Assembly: GCA_035652815.1 (NCBI GenBank)
Contig: DASRDB010000023.1
Span: 74,526 to 138,525, forward strand
DNA: 64,000 bases
Origin: DASRDB01 sp035652815
GTDB taxonomy: Bacteria > Chloroflexota > Ktedonobacteria > Ktedonobacterales > Ktedonobacteraceae
Reading direction: 5' to 3'
Below are positions 52,232 to 61,835 of this stretch, one piece after another. The notes under the pieces were generated by a model. That model was given only the letters and a program-made list of their open reading frames with translations, ran no database searches and had not been told where the DNA came from. A program made the translations under genes and the position numbers. Every line of letters starts with the position of its first letter. Position 1 is the stretch's first letter.

Positions 52232-53053
52232 GTGAAAAAACATGCCGACCTGGAATTTCTTGGACTCGGTCTACTCCTACTGATAGTAGCCATTATCCTT
52301 CCTACAGAAACTGAAACCTGTTCTACTACCGCCTTCGGCCCGTCTTGTATCCAGACCATCTATACCTACAATGGAGTGAGTGCCCCAACGGCTAAGGCTA
52401 TCTTATTTGTCATAGCAGCTCTTTGCATAGTAGGTGGTGTGATTCTCCTCATTCTTCGCAATCTGAAGCAAAGTAAGATTTCCACAGGACAAAGTACTGC
52501 CACCATCACATCAACACCGCCTACCCGAAGTACTGCCCTCACATCCTCTCCACCATCCACGCACCCTACTGCTAGCGTACCCATCGACAAAGCAGATCGC
52601 CGCAAATACCGCACCACCATTCTAGTTGTTGTAGGAAGCTTCATTCTGATTCTGGTGATAATAATAGGGGTAGCCATTATCAACCAGGCGCAGACCACTG
52701 CTACATTTCATCAAGAGGTTACCACTGGCCCGCACATTACGAGCATTGAAGTAGGCACGGGAATATCTAATTCAGGATTGCAGCAGCAGGGAGAAACCTT
52801 TCAGGCGGGCAATCCTTCGTGCATTAGCTTTAATGTTCACAACGGCAGCTCTCCAGGTTCCATCGATGCCGTTCTCTCCCAGGGAAATACTACTGTTTTT
52901 AGTGGGTCGGTTGTACGGGGTTTGTCGCCGTACTGGCAGGGACCTTTTTGGATATGCTCACAATATAACATTCTAAATCCTGGAGTCTATCAATGGGTGG
53001 TGAATTACAATGGAAGCGCTGAAGCCAGCATCACCTTTCAGGTAACTCCATAG
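52232..53053 (+). CDS. Membrane protein with two transmembrane segments and extracellular C-terminal domain
   Basis: About 273 residues. GTG at 52232 has AAGGA 7 bases upstream; the frame opens at a TTG 8 codons earlier. Hydrophobic stretches near 9-26, 52-75 and 131-155. A Ser/Thr/Pro linker (about 80-120) separates the first pair from the third helix. The last 110 residues form a probable extracellular beta domain (EVGTGISNSGLQQQGETFQA, YQWVVNYNGSAEASITFQV) similar to a carbohydrate-binding or Ig-like fold. No family recognised. Confidence 0.62.
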   Translation: MKKHADLEFLGLGLLLLIVAIILPTETETCSTTAFGPSCIQTIYTYNGVSAPTAKAILFVIAALCIVGGVILLILRNLKQSKISTGQSTATITSTPPTRSTALTSSPPSTHPTASVPIDKADRRKYRTTILVVVGSFILILVIIIGVAIINQAQTTATFHQEVTTGPHITSIEVGTGISNSGLQQQGETFQAGNPSCISFNVHNGSSPGSIDAVLSQGNTTVFSGSVVRGLSPYWQGPFWICSQYNILNPGVYQWVVNYNGSAEASITFQVTP

Positions 53054-53085
53054 TAAGGCGGCCATTACCGGGGAGCTGATAATCA

Positions 53086-55248
53086 ATGCGATTGAGAGTG
53101 TTAATTATTGTGGGATTAGTGGTGATAGTTGTTGCGGGAGGGCTTATTGCTCATTTCGTTATACCGTCGCCATACGCTGCAGCGCAGAATCGAGCCATTG
53201 GCTCGGACGTGAGCGTGAGCGGGAGCATGGTTCCCCGGTCGATCAAGGCAGTTGGAATCAAAGGGAGCCAACCCCCATTCGCCGCTACTCAGCCGCTCGG
53301 CCCGGTAACACATATCACACCTGATGGCAATCTTCCGGCACCGGTAACATTGCGTTTCAAGCTTAGCAGGCAAGTAAAGACCGGCGAGATAGTGTATCTG
53401 GCAACAAGCGATACGCCAGGCGGGCCATGGACGCTCCTCCAGCCGGTCATCTCGAGCAATGGATGGGACGCAAGTGTGCAGACAGATCATCTGTCATGGT
53501 GGCAGCCTCTCTGGTATGATCTCCAGACTGCCGCCAACGATTTCAGGACGGAGGTTCTTGATGGTCTGACTGGTGACGCGATCACTGAGGCCCAAACACC
53601 GCACTGCGACAACGAATCGCAGGCACGCCAGGACAACTACCTGATTGAGTCCTCCGCCAGGTCCACATTGTACTGGTGCTTTGGTATAGAGGACGGCGCG
53701 CGTGTCCTCAAAATCGTGAACCGGATGAGATACCCACTCGAAGTGTCGCATATCGGATTCGCAGTCAAGCATCTTGATCCGGCATGGGCCTCACTCGATC
53801 TGGAGCAGCTAGCGCGCATAGGTTCCAGTCAAAAGACTATTTTGTATCCGTTTGAGGAGGCCGATTACAACGTCAATCTGCCCCCTGGCGGCACGGCACT
53901 CATTAGCACTGCGTATTCAGGATATGCTCAGAGCTTGTATCAGCTAGAGTTCGGCGTCATTGCACTGGTTGACACTTTGACCCGTTTCGGCGCTGGCACC
54001 GGTCTGATCAACAACGGCACGATCACACAGACTGCGTTTACTAAGACCGCTAAGATCATGAATCTTCTTCTGACAGCTAAGAACTGCTTGGACGCTATTT
54101 ACCCACATGATGCTGGAAAGCTCATAAGCGGGTGCTTCGACTCGTCAGAGATCATGGAAGCATTCGGCTGGACGGGACTATTACTTGCGCCACTCATGGA
54201 AGCAGGTTCGCTTGTCGAGTTCTTCCGCAGTGAACTCAACGTTATTGGTGATCAGTTCAACGACCGGGATAAGTACCTGATTCTCGTCAGCAGGAGCGCT
54301 CCTGGCACAGTGACTTCATATGAGGTAGCTGGTGGCGTGCCGCATGACATCACCGCCGGACCCGATGGCAACCTCTGGTTCACGGCCACCCGGCTCACGA
54401 ATGCGGGACGTATCGGCTGGATTGGTAGAATCACGCTGAATGGGCAAGTGACAACCTATTCATTACCGGGTTCGGTCTCCAGTCTCCAACCAACCAGCAT
54501 AACGCAGGGTCCCGATGGCAATCTCTGGTTTGTCCTTGCTGGTGACACGAGTACCCAGGCCCCCGCTCCAGGCCCAGGAGCAATCCCTGGTCAGATTGGA
54601 CGCATCACGACTGGAGGAGTGGTGCAGGTGTTTCCAGCCGCTACCGCTACGAGCAATCCGGTATTCCTCGCAACAGGACCCGATGGGGATATATGGTTCA
54701 CCGATACGGACGGGAACATAGGGCGGATTACGCCTGCTGGACAAATCACAGAATTCCCTGTTCCTAACGTCCTTCCCTATGGAGGTATCGCGGCAGGAGC
54801 GGACGGGAATATGTGGTTTGCTGCTAGCGGGGCGATTGGGAGGATCACTCTCAGTGGCAAGGTGACCCTGTTCTCAACAAACTTTTGTCCGGATGTCTCT
54901 CTTTGCGACCTCACTGAGGGACCCGATGGCAATCTCTGGTTCACGGACGGTGGCGATGGTTTCATCGGGAGGATCACGTTGAATGGGAGCATTACCACGT
55001 TTCCTGCAAACAGCTGGCCTTTGGAAATTACGACCGGACTCGACGGCAATCTCTGGTTCACTGTAGACAGCGCCCAGGGCAATCCGCCAGGTGCCTTTGG
55101 GCGCATTACTCCAGGTGGATCGATAACGTTTCCCGTTCCAAACTCCCAGGGTTACGACCTGGAAGGCATCACGGTTGGACCGGATGGCAACCTCTGGTTC
55201 ACGGGTCAGACCTCTGGCAACGGGATCATTCTGCGGATGACGCCATGA
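53086..55248 (+). CDS. Secreted/anchored protein with Vgb-like beta-propeller repeats
   Basis: 720 residues. The N-terminal hydrophobic stretch (LIIVGLVVIVVAGGLIAHF) is a signal anchor. Residues 35-410 are a mixed domain of unknown type. From about 415 onward are at least six repeats of the form GPDGNLWFT, IGRIT, G-x-I/V-TTF/Y, the pattern of virginiamycin B lyase-like and NHL-type propellers. The catalytic residues of true Vgb were not checked. Its size and unassigned N-terminal half argue against a simple lyase; a cell-surface binding protein seems likely. It follows the membrane protein gene by 32 bases and is likely co-transcribed. The IS701 element lies 400 bases downstream. Confidence 0.7.
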   Translation: MRLRVLIIVGLVVIVVAGGLIAHFVIPSPYAAAQNRAIGSDVSVSGSMVPRSIKAVGIKGSQPPFAATQPLGPVTHITPDGNLPAPVTLRFKLSRQVKTGEIVYLATSDTPGGPWTLLQPVISSNGWDASVQTDHLSWWQPLWYDLQTAANDFRTEVLDGLTGDAITEAQTPHCDNESQARQDNYLIESSARSTLYWCFGIEDGARVLKIVNRMRYPLEVSHIGFAVKHLDPAWASLDLEQLARIGSSQKTILYPFEEADYNVNLPPGGTALISTAYSGYAQSLYQLEFGVIALVDTLTRFGAGTGLINNGTITQTAFTKTAKIMNLLLTAKNCLDAIYPHDAGKLISGCFDSSEIMEAFGWTGLLLAPLMEAGSLVEFFRSELNVIGDQFNDRDKYLILVSRSAPGTVTSYEVAGGVPHDITAGPDGNLWFTATRLTNAGRIGWIGRITLNGQVTTYSLPGSVSSLQPTSITQGPDGNLWFVLAGDTSTQAPAPGPGAIPGQIGRITTGGVVQVFPAATATSNPVFLATGPDGDIWFTDTDGNIGRITPAGQITEFPVPNVLPYGGIAAGADGNMWFAASGAIGRITLSGKVTLFSTNFCPDVSLCDLTEGPDGNLWFTDGGDGFIGRITLNGSITTFPANSWPLEITTGLDGNLWFTVDSAQGNPPGAFGRITPGGSITFPVPNSQGYDLEGITVGPDGNLWFTGQTSGNGIILRMTP

Positions 55249-55657
55249 CAGGGGCAGCAGGCACGTAGCCCTAAAAAGCGGCTGTTCAAGGATATCTACC
55301 CTCAGGCGCAGTGCCACGAGCATGGACAACGATGCCGGATGCGCTGACCCCGCTGCTAGCCCGCCATACGGACCATTCTGGATATATCTTTCAGTAGCAC
55401 CGCCTGCCCAGCTCGTTCCGCTGCCGGGCGCAGTGCACATTTCTGTTGGCAAGGAGTACTACCTCGAACACACGAGTTATCACTTGGTCGATTTTGCATG
55501 GATTACCAACTGTGCCAGGTCAAGTAGCCATGGGAAAGAGACGTCACTATCGACAAGAGATGCCCTGGTAGGAATGACGAATGGCTCTGTCCACATCGTG
55601 ACTTCCAGATGGAAATGACTTTGCTCTGGAAAACGCAGCGCGAGCTTAAATCAACCC
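55249..55657. other. Region between the propeller gene and the IS element
   Basis: About 410 bases. It includes a 98-codon open frame (55322-55618) with a Pro/Val-rich segment (VAPPAQLVPLPGAVHISVG) that may be a decayed gene remnant, but it has no clear ribosome site or family match. Not called as a gene. Confidence 0.4.
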
Positions 55658-55658
55658 A

Positions 55659-57184
55659 CTAGTACTACTTCGTTAGTTTCTGTGATACAATGGGAGCATG
55701 AAATCCAATTATGTCCCCAAAGCCTCCCCTGATGCGCTGCCGGAACTGGCAGCCTTTTTAGCTCCGTTTGCTCCGCTGTTCCGGCGGCACACCAGCCGGG
55801 ACAGCATGGAGCGCTACGTGACCGGCCTCCTCACCGACCTGCCCCACAAGACCGCGGACACGATTGCTTCGGCGGTGGCTGGCACCGCGACCGAACGCTT
55901 GCAACATCTGCTCACCGATGCCAACTGGGATGCGACCGCCCTGGACGAGGCGCGCGTCAAGCGCCTGCTGGCTCTGCACCCGCCCACCAGCGGAGTGTTG
56001 GTCTTCGACGACACCGGGCTGCCCAAGAAAGGCACCGAGTCAGTCGGGGTGGCAGCGCAGTATTCCGGGACGCTGGGCAAGATCAGCAACTGCCAGGTCG
56101 TGGTGAGTGCGGAGTACCTGGCCGATGACCCCGCCAGCAGTAGTCCTTTTCACTTTCCGGTGAGCGCTCGGCTGTATCTGCCGGAGTCCTGGATGAGCGA
56201 TGACGCGCGCCGCAAGCGGACACGTGTGCCAGAGGAGATCAGCCAGCAGACCAAACCGGAACTCGCCCTTGCGTTGCTCGACCAGGCCCGGGCCTGGGGC
56301 GTGCCGATCCAGGCGGTGGTGGCCGACGCGGGCTACGGGGACAATCCGAACTTCCTGACCGGCCTGGATGAGCGTCAGGTGCCTTATGTCTGTGCGGTAG
56401 AAAGTACTTTTGGGGTGCGCTTGCCCGAGGAAGTGCGAGCAGCCGCAGAGCAGTTGCCCACCTATCGTGGACGTGGACAGCCACGCAAGCCGCGCCCGGC
56501 GCCTCTCTACTCCGTCAAGGAACTCATCGAGGCACAACCCGCCTCCGCCTGGCAGACGATCGAGTGGCGCGAGGGCACGAAAGGCACGATGCGGACCCAG
56601 GTGGTGGCGATGCGCGTCCACTGGGCCACGGGCTCACCACAGCACCAGCCACTCGCGCGTCCAGACCGGCCCCGAAGGCTGGCTGCTCGCCGAGCGCCCA
56701 CTTCCTCCACCTAAGCCTCAAGAGCCGTCCACTGACGAGCCACTGTCAGTGGACGAGCCCCCCACGCAGAACGTGGTGGAAGAGCAAGAAGTTCAAGAGA
56801 CGAAGTACTGGTTCTCTACCTTGCCCCTAGACACCTCGTTGGAGCGGCTGGTCACACTGGCTCACGCACGGTGGGTGATTGAGCAGTTTTTACGAAGATG
56901 CCAAGCAAGAATGTGGTCTGGACGACTTCCAGGGCCGGCACTGGGACGGCTTGCACCGGCACCTGGCGTTGGTGATGTTGGCGTATAGTTTCCTCATGCT
57001 GCAACGCTTGCAGCTTCCTCTCCCTGCGGACGAGGACTTTCCCCCCTCCGTCACCCGTAGCTCGCTGCCCTCGGTGCATCGGCAAGTACTGCTCTGGCTG
57101 TTCCAGGATCTCGTCCTCTGGCTCATCCAGACTGACCAGATCAAGTCCTTCCGTCCTCGGCGAAACTAACGAAGTAGTACTAGT
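55659..57184. mobile_element. IS701-family insertion sequence
   Basis: Perfect inverted ends TACTACTTCGTTAGTTTC (55663-55680) and GAAACTAACGAAGTAGTA (57162-57179), each flanked by CTAG, which fits the 4-base YTAR target duplication reported for IS701. The outermost ACTAGT overlaps the duplication. Length between the ends is about 1.5 kb, typical for the family. The transposase gene inside is frameshifted twice. It sits between the envelope cluster and the CRISPR genes. Confidence 0.9.
55698..57169 (+). pseudogene. IS701-family DDE transposase with two frameshifts
   Basis: The protein reads in three frames in turn. Frame A (55698-56640) has LVFDDTGLPKKGTESVGVAA, GVPIQAVVADAGYGDNPNF and ends in a shift before 56660. 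Frame B continues with QTGPEGWLLAERPLPP and TLAHARWVIEQF. Frame C resumes after a T-run at 56885-56889 with YEDAKQECGLDDFQGRHWDG and runs to the stop at 57169. The first frame carries the first Asp, and the E-containing part follows in frames B and C. Both shifts are of the same sense. Programmed shifting is possible at the T-run but two shifts in a row suggest decay or sequencing error. Confidence 0.8.
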
Positions 57185-57209
57185 GATGGTACCAATCGCA
57201 GTATGCCTG

Positions 57210-59687
57210 TTATCTCTTCGGTCGCAGCTTCAGTTCGATGACTAAACGACCATTGGGTTCCAGGTGCTGACCCGTTACGACGACAGATATTCTATCACCC
57301 AATGGACGATCTATCGATGCCTTCGGAATAAACCCAATAACCTTTCTGGGGTGACGATTCCAGAACCTGACTTCAACGCCTTGCTCGTTTTGAGTAAAAT
57401 CACCCATTTTGATCAGTTCCCTACCAATAGGAAACTCTTCCATCAATTCCATCAATTCGGTGGGTAGAGCTGATCCAGATGTACCTTTCTCTGTTGGGAT
57501 CTGTCCTCCGGTAATGGCCTGAGCATCTTGAGGACGCGATTTACCCTCAAAGTATGTATTGTCGAACAGCCTGGGGTCTGGCAACACTGGGCGATGTTGA
57601 TATTCATTATCAGGCTGAATCTTCATGTAGCGAGTATTTGGACGCGGTGGCCGCTGGTTTTCCAGGTATATAGGTCCGTTTTCATCCGCCCGGTAGCCTG
57701 GCCATTCGAGCAACTTGAGAAGCATGGCGATGCGCAGCATATCTGCCAGTCGTTCGCATGCCGGGAGAGGATTCAGTTGCTGTAACAGGTGTTCCTCGAA
57801 GAGGCGCGTTCGGGAGGCCAGCACGTCAGGGACGGCCAGGTCTTCGCCCTCTGCATTCGCATCGCCCAGTTGCCAGCTGTCGCCTCTGTCACTAAAGAGC
57901 TTCCCGTAACGCTGCGAGCGATTGATGAGATGCAGCCGGGCATGGAGTTCGACAGCGCCCATGCCCAGGGGTTTGCCCATACCAAGATGGTGGCAATAGC
58001 GCCGATCAGGCTCACCGTGAGGGTGCAGCGTCCAGCAGAGGGCACCCAGTTCGCGTTCAGACAGATTCTCGAAGTAGACACGGAAGGAGAAATGAACTCC
58101 AGGCTTCAGCGGTTTGAGGCGCGTATGCCGCTTATCATCCGGAGGAACCTTAGTAGGTTCCTCGATTGCAGCACGAATCTTTTCAAGCGTTAAACCCTGG
58201 TCGGTTCCCAGGCCCTGGTGCCAGTAGAGCTTATGACCACGAATGGTAGTTTCATCGCTCTCTGGTGGCTTACTATCGTAATGATCGAGTCTTCTTGGAT
58301 CATCGGGATGTTGTTGCGTCAGATAATGTTGGAATGCGGTGGGTTTTGGCGTCTCCAGTATCCTGGGGTGAAAGGCTTCCCCCAGCCAGATATCCGCCGG
58401 ATCGGACTGGAGTACAGCATCTGTCACGATGACCCGGCCTGCATAGGCACGCCGCTTATCGCCTTGCGGTATCTTTTTGCCATCTTTTTCCAGTTTCTCC
58501 AGTTCTTTCAGCTCTTCACGGGTGCGGACGAAGCCGAACAACGCTTCGGCGTAATCGATATCGGTGGCACGGTGCAGAGCCGGGTCGACCAGATCAAACG
58601 GTGACTGTTCGTAGGGCAAGCGGAACATTTGCGCTCGGCCAATAAACGTCAGTTTCCCGTTTTCACGTAGAAAGAAAATAGGGTCGCCAGGGGCTGCTGG
58701 TGCTTTCCCAAGCATTCCGTCTCGCTCACGGTAGCCAGGGGCTGGCTGGTCAGTAGGGAATGCATCTTCCTGCCACTGAGTTAGTTGATCATCATCGTGG
58801 AAGCGGTTGATGATATCATCTGAGACGTGTATTTCTTCAGCATCATCCTTGGGTAATAAGAAGACAAATTCTTTTTTCTTATGCGGCGCGTTCCCTGTAA
58901 TTACCAGGCATCCCTTGACCATACCGCTGTGTTCCTGGTAGCTCAACTCTTTAACAATATTTGGCTTACCAGGGGCACCCGGCTTGATCCTGACCCAGAC
59001 TGGAGCATACTGCCGGGGTTGCCCTTGCCAGGGTGGTACCTGATTAGGCCCAGTGCTGTTGTAATGAATTGTGGAGCGCCAAACACGTGCCATCGAACAA
59101 ACTCGGATGCAATATGTATCGCCGCGGCGCACGAGGAACCCTGTTTCGATGTGATTGACCATTTTGTTTCGATAGTATTCTCCAATTGCAGTATTGTCCA
59201 CCGTGCGAAAGAAGAACTGTTTCTCGCTGACCCATTTCATTTTGCTATAGCTGACGATTTCGAGCAGCGCACGGAGCATACCGCGCAGGCTGCTGCCGGG
59301 AATAACCGGACTGGTTTCATCGCCGGTATGAAAGAAAGCGGGATTGTCCTTTACCCCCTTCTCCTCCTGGCGCGGCAAATCTGTTGCCGCGATAGTGCGC
59401 GTACTGCGCCACCAGCGCCTGGGTTTGCGGCCCTTCTCCTCCTGGCGCGGCAAATCTGTTGCCGCGATAGGGCCGCGAATGTAGAGGGGCGAGACCGTCG
59501 TCAGCGTCACATCGAAGTAGCCGCTATGGTAGTCGGGTTCGGGGTAGTACCTGTCGTGATCCGGCAGTTTGCTCGCATCGGGAACGTCAGGGATGATCTT
59601 TTCCGGCAACGGCACAAAATTGTACGGAGCACTGGCGATATGCACTCCGGGGTTTCGGTGTTCGGGCCAGGGTCTGAGAATAGTCAT
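57210..59687 (-). CDS. CRISPR RAMP protein of the TIGR03986 family (Cas7-insertion-like)
   Basis: 825 residues. RAMP features: YHSGYFDVTLTTVSPLYIRG near the start and PVIPGSSLRGMLRALLEIVSYSKMKWV, the ligand loop of Cas7-type subunits; a second RAMP-like part near residue 540-590 (PGVHFSFRVYFENLSERELG and HHLGMGKPLGMGAVEL). In III-D systems this large protein is the Cas7-insertion subunit. Residues 78-116 contain a 25-residue in-frame repeat: IAATDLPRQEEKG occurs twice, with near-identical DNA. Its start overlaps the end of csx19 by 4 bases and AGGAGG lies upstream. It is the last gene of the operon, next to the IS element. It probably contacts crRNA and target RNA. Confidence 0.82.
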   Translation of the reverse strand: MTILRPWPEHRNPGVHIASAPYNFVPLPEKIIPDVPDASKLPDHDRYYPEPDYHSGYFDVTLTTVSPLYIRGPIAATDLPRQEEKGRKPRRWWRSTRTIAATDLPRQEEKGVKDNPAFFHTGDETSPVIPGSSLRGMLRALLEIVSYSKMKWVSEKQFFFRTVDNTAIGEYYRNKMVNHIETGFLVRRGDTYCIRVCSMARVWRSTIHYNSTGPNQVPPWQGQPRQYAPVWVRIKPGAPGKPNIVKELSYQEHSGMVKGCLVITGNAPHKKKEFVFLLPKDDAEEIHVSDDIINRFHDDDQLTQWQEDAFPTDQPAPGYRERDGMLGKAPAAPGDPIFFLRENGKLTFIGRAQMFRLPYEQSPFDLVDPALHRATDIDYAEALFGFVRTREELKELEKLEKDGKKIPQGDKRRAYAGRVIVTDAVLQSDPADIWLGEAFHPRILETPKPTAFQHYLTQQHPDDPRRLDHYDSKPPESDETTIRGHKLYWHQGLGTDQGLTLEKIRAAIEEPTKVPPDDKRHTRLKPLKPGVHFSFRVYFENLSERELGALCWTLHPHGEPDRRYCHHLGMGKPLGMGAVELHARLHLINRSQRYGKLFSDRGDSWQLGDANAEGEDLAVPDVLASRTRLFEEHLLQQLNPLPACERLADMLRIAMLLKLLEWPGYRADENGPIYLENQRPPRPNTRYMKIQPDNEYQHRPVLPDPRLFDNTYFEGKSRPQDAQAITGGQIPTEKGTSGSALPTELMELMEEFPIGRELIKMGDFTQNEQGVEVRFWNRHPRKVIGFIPKASIDRPLGDRISVVVTGQHLEPNGRLVIELKLRPKR
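59356..59470. repeat. 40-base direct duplication inside the TIGR03986 gene
   Basis: Identical 40-base blocks, starting CCCTTCTCCTCCTGGCGCGG, lie at 59356-59395 and 59431-59470. The 75-base period is exactly 25 codons, so the reading frame is kept. Confidence 0.9.
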
Positions 59688-60295
59688 GCATTGCCCTCCT
59701 TCAGTGCTAGGTCAACAAGTCGGCTGGTATGTACGCGCGTGAAACCATGTTCATCTTCCTGCCAGTAGTGGTGAACGACAAGCCGCAAGGGATGCCATCG
59801 CTCATCGCCACCGCCCGACAAGCTTAGTTCTAGAGGAACGGCGTGAAAAAGCCCTTGCGCTCCCTCGCTCATCAGGGTGAAGCCTCTCTTGAGGGGATCT
59901 GTCCTTGTACCCAGTAAGACCTGCTGCTCTTCAAAACCGCTGTTCCAGCCGGTAGTAGCGTCCGCCAGTTGTTTCTCAGCGATCAGCCGGGTAGCCCACT
60001 CACCATCCTCGTCGCGCCAGACGAGTAGCTCGCCGACGGGTGCGAAGACGCGAGCCGTCAGTAGCGTCTCTACCCGCAAAGGTGGCGAGTGTCGCGGCGC
60101 TACGTCATGTGACGTGATCAACTCCTCATCGTCGAAGCGGCCCCATATCACGCCATCACTGGCATGGGCGAGCAGGTAGGTCAGTTTCAGGTCATGGGCG
60201 CGCATCTGCTCGACCAGCCATTTGACCGGATCGTCTGCAAAGCCGTTCACAGGGATGCGTTTGCATGTTACTGTCATGTCGATCTTTTTCCGCAT
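59684..60295 (-). CDS. csx19: CRISPR-associated protein TIGR03984 (Csx19-like)
   Basis: 203 residues with no membrane segment. The sequence (LAHASDGVIWGRFDDEELI, then ALLTARVFAPVGELLVWRDEDG, then RLVVHHYWQEDEHGFTRVHTSRLVD) fits the TIGR03984 family, called Csx19 in III-D systems. It starts one base before the upstream RAMP stop (TAATG) and its own stop overlaps the next gene by 4 bases, so the proteins are translated as a set. Csx19 is a subunit of the III-Dv effector with no catalytic motif known to me. The assignment of the name to this family is from memory. Confidence 0.75.
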   Translation of the reverse strand: MRKKIDMTVTCKRIPVNGFADDPVKWLVEQMRAHDLKLTYLLAHASDGVIWGRFDDEELITSHDVAPRHSPPLRVETLLTARVFAPVGELLVWRDEDGEWATRLIAEKQLADATTGWNSGFEEQQVLLGTRTDPLKRGFTLMSEGAQGLFHAVPLELSLSGGGDERWHPLRLVVHHYWQEDEHGFTRVHTSRLVDLALKEGNA

Positions 60296-61833
60296 TATGA
60301 GTTACTCCTGCCTAAATGGGTGCGTAAATCCACGACGTACTGTTCCAGTTCCTCAAGCTTCCCTTGCTCCACCTTCAGGCCATTTCCTCCGTTTGCAATC
60401 AGCTTCCAATTCCGCTCCTGCCCGTTCTGGTACACCAGCTCACAGCTTTTGCCGCGCAGACGACCACGACCAACAGCGATTTCACCGCCCAGCGGCAGGT
60501 CGCCAGTCCAGAGGTCTTTCAAGAGCAGGAGCAGCAGGCCAATCTCATATGCTTGCGGGTTTTCAAGTTGCAGATTCACCATGACCAGCGATTGCGCGCC
60601 GCCGAGCAGAGGCTGCTCGTTGAACAGGGCCCCATCGCGCGTGCCGCCGGTGAAGCGGTCGATGCTCACCCGGTTTTGTACAAGCATATTTCCGACACCG
60701 CTCACTACCTGCTCGTAGACATGCACGCGACTGCCCACGGGCTTTTTATCGATCTCCATATCGGCTCCGAACATGCCCTCAATCAATTCGCAGGCTGTCT
60801 TTTCACCTGCGTCGGTACGCGGCGCAAGCAGGCGAGCGATCTTGAAGGCTCTGGCGCGTAACGCACCGGCGAGGCTGGTACCGGGTAAGATGGGTCGGCG
60901 TTTGCGTTCCCCGCCAGGAGATGCTGGTCGTCGCGAATGCAGATGCATGGTGTCAGGTCGCACGATTTCTGCATCGTTCGCGCTCGCCTGCTCGATATCC
61001 GGCCCACTGCCGGAGCGAATGAGCAGCGAGCCATCCAGAGAGAATTTGGCTTCGAGGCGGAATGAGCGCCGTCGGTCGGTTATCAATTCACCAACACCGA
61101 GCGTCTGCACAATATCCGGGCTGGCGGCAACACTTAATGCCTGAGCGCCATTCTCAATCCAGTCCAGCAGTTGCGCGATTTTTGTCAGGTCGTATTCTTT
61201 GACGCGCCACTCTGCGACGCTCACCTGGCCATAGCCGCGCCGCTTGCGCGCGCCGATGGTGATGCCGCCATCGTTGAAACCGGTGAGCGCCGTAGCCAGT
61301 GCCCGCTTCAGCTCGGATGCAGTATCGCGCGCGCACACAACCAGTTCGAAGCGTAGAGGAAATATTGTACCGGCCTCCCACATTTCAATAGTGAACAATG
61401 CATTCTCGGCACTGGTGCGACTCTTTCCCGCGAGGCGCACGCCGTCGCGCAACTCGATGGCGGCGTCCCTCCCGCGCGCGTCCTCGACAATCAGCGGACT
61501 CTGTTCGCCATACTTGTAGCCCTTGTTGCCGCCGAAAAGAAGAATACTGGCCGATGCGGGCGGTTTTGCACTGGTATCTCCCGGTATACCGATTTTCGCT
61601 CGAAAGCCGTGTTCGCGCTCCCGCAAATAGCCGCGTAAGGCACCGGCGATTGACGCGCCGGTCAGCAGGGGAGTCTTGCCGTCCAGCGGATCGGCCAGCA
61701 GGGACATGTCGACCAGGTCATCGCCGTCGCCATTGCCGAGGTGGGCGGGAGTTTGCAGGACAAGGTCGCCCTCGACCACGATACGCCGCACGATTTTGCG
61801 CGACGCATCGCCGGACCACGAAGCTCTGGGCAT
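60295..61833 (-). CDS. Two-domain Csm3-type RAMP (Cas7-2x-like)
   Basis: 512 residues; AAGGAG precedes the ATG. Domain 1 (about 15-210) has the loop GNGDGDDLVDMSLLADP, whose Asp fits the catalytic position of Csm3-like subunits, then LLTGASIAGALRGYLRE and a glycine-rich GGITIGARKRRGYGQV. Domain 2 (about 255-490) repeats the pattern: SLDGSLLIRSGSGPDIEQ, then SANDAEIVRPD, LPGTSLAGALRARAF, and EIAVGRGRLRG near the end. Two fused Cas7 units with intact Asp residues suggest two target-RNA cuts. This matches the Cas7-2x protein of subtype III-Dv. The gene follows csx10 by 2 bases. Confidence 0.82.
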   Translation of the reverse strand: MPRASWSGDASRKIVRRIVVEGDLVLQTPAHLGNGDGDDLVDMSLLADPLDGKTPLLTGASIAGALRGYLREREHGFRAKIGIPGDTSAKPPASASILLFGGNKGYKYGEQSPLIVEDARGRDAAIELRDGVRLAGKSRTSAENALFTIEMWEAGTIFPLRFELVVCARDTASELKRALATALTGFNDGGITIGARKRRGYGQVSVAEWRVKEYDLTKIAQLLDWIENGAQALSVAASPDIVQTLGVGELITDRRRSFRLEAKFSLDGSLLIRSGSGPDIEQASANDAEIVRPDTMHLHSRRPASPGGERKRRPILPGTSLAGALRARAFKIARLLAPRTDAGEKTACELIEGMFGADMEIDKKPVGSRVHVYEQVVSGVGNMLVQNRVSIDRFTGGTRDGALFNEQPLLGGAQSLVMVNLQLENPQAYEIGLLLLLLKDLWTGDLPLGGEIAVGRGRLRGKSCELVYQNGQERNWKLIANGGNGLKVEQGKLEELEQYVVDLRTHLGRSNS

Positions 61834-61835
61834 GG

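Noticed and set aside
55322..55618. 98-codon open frame before the IS element
   Set aside because: No start signal and no recognisable family; at most a remnant.
56640..56990. Two separate short genes in the IS element
   Set aside because: The pieces join as one IS701 transposase in three frames, with consistent order of family motifs.
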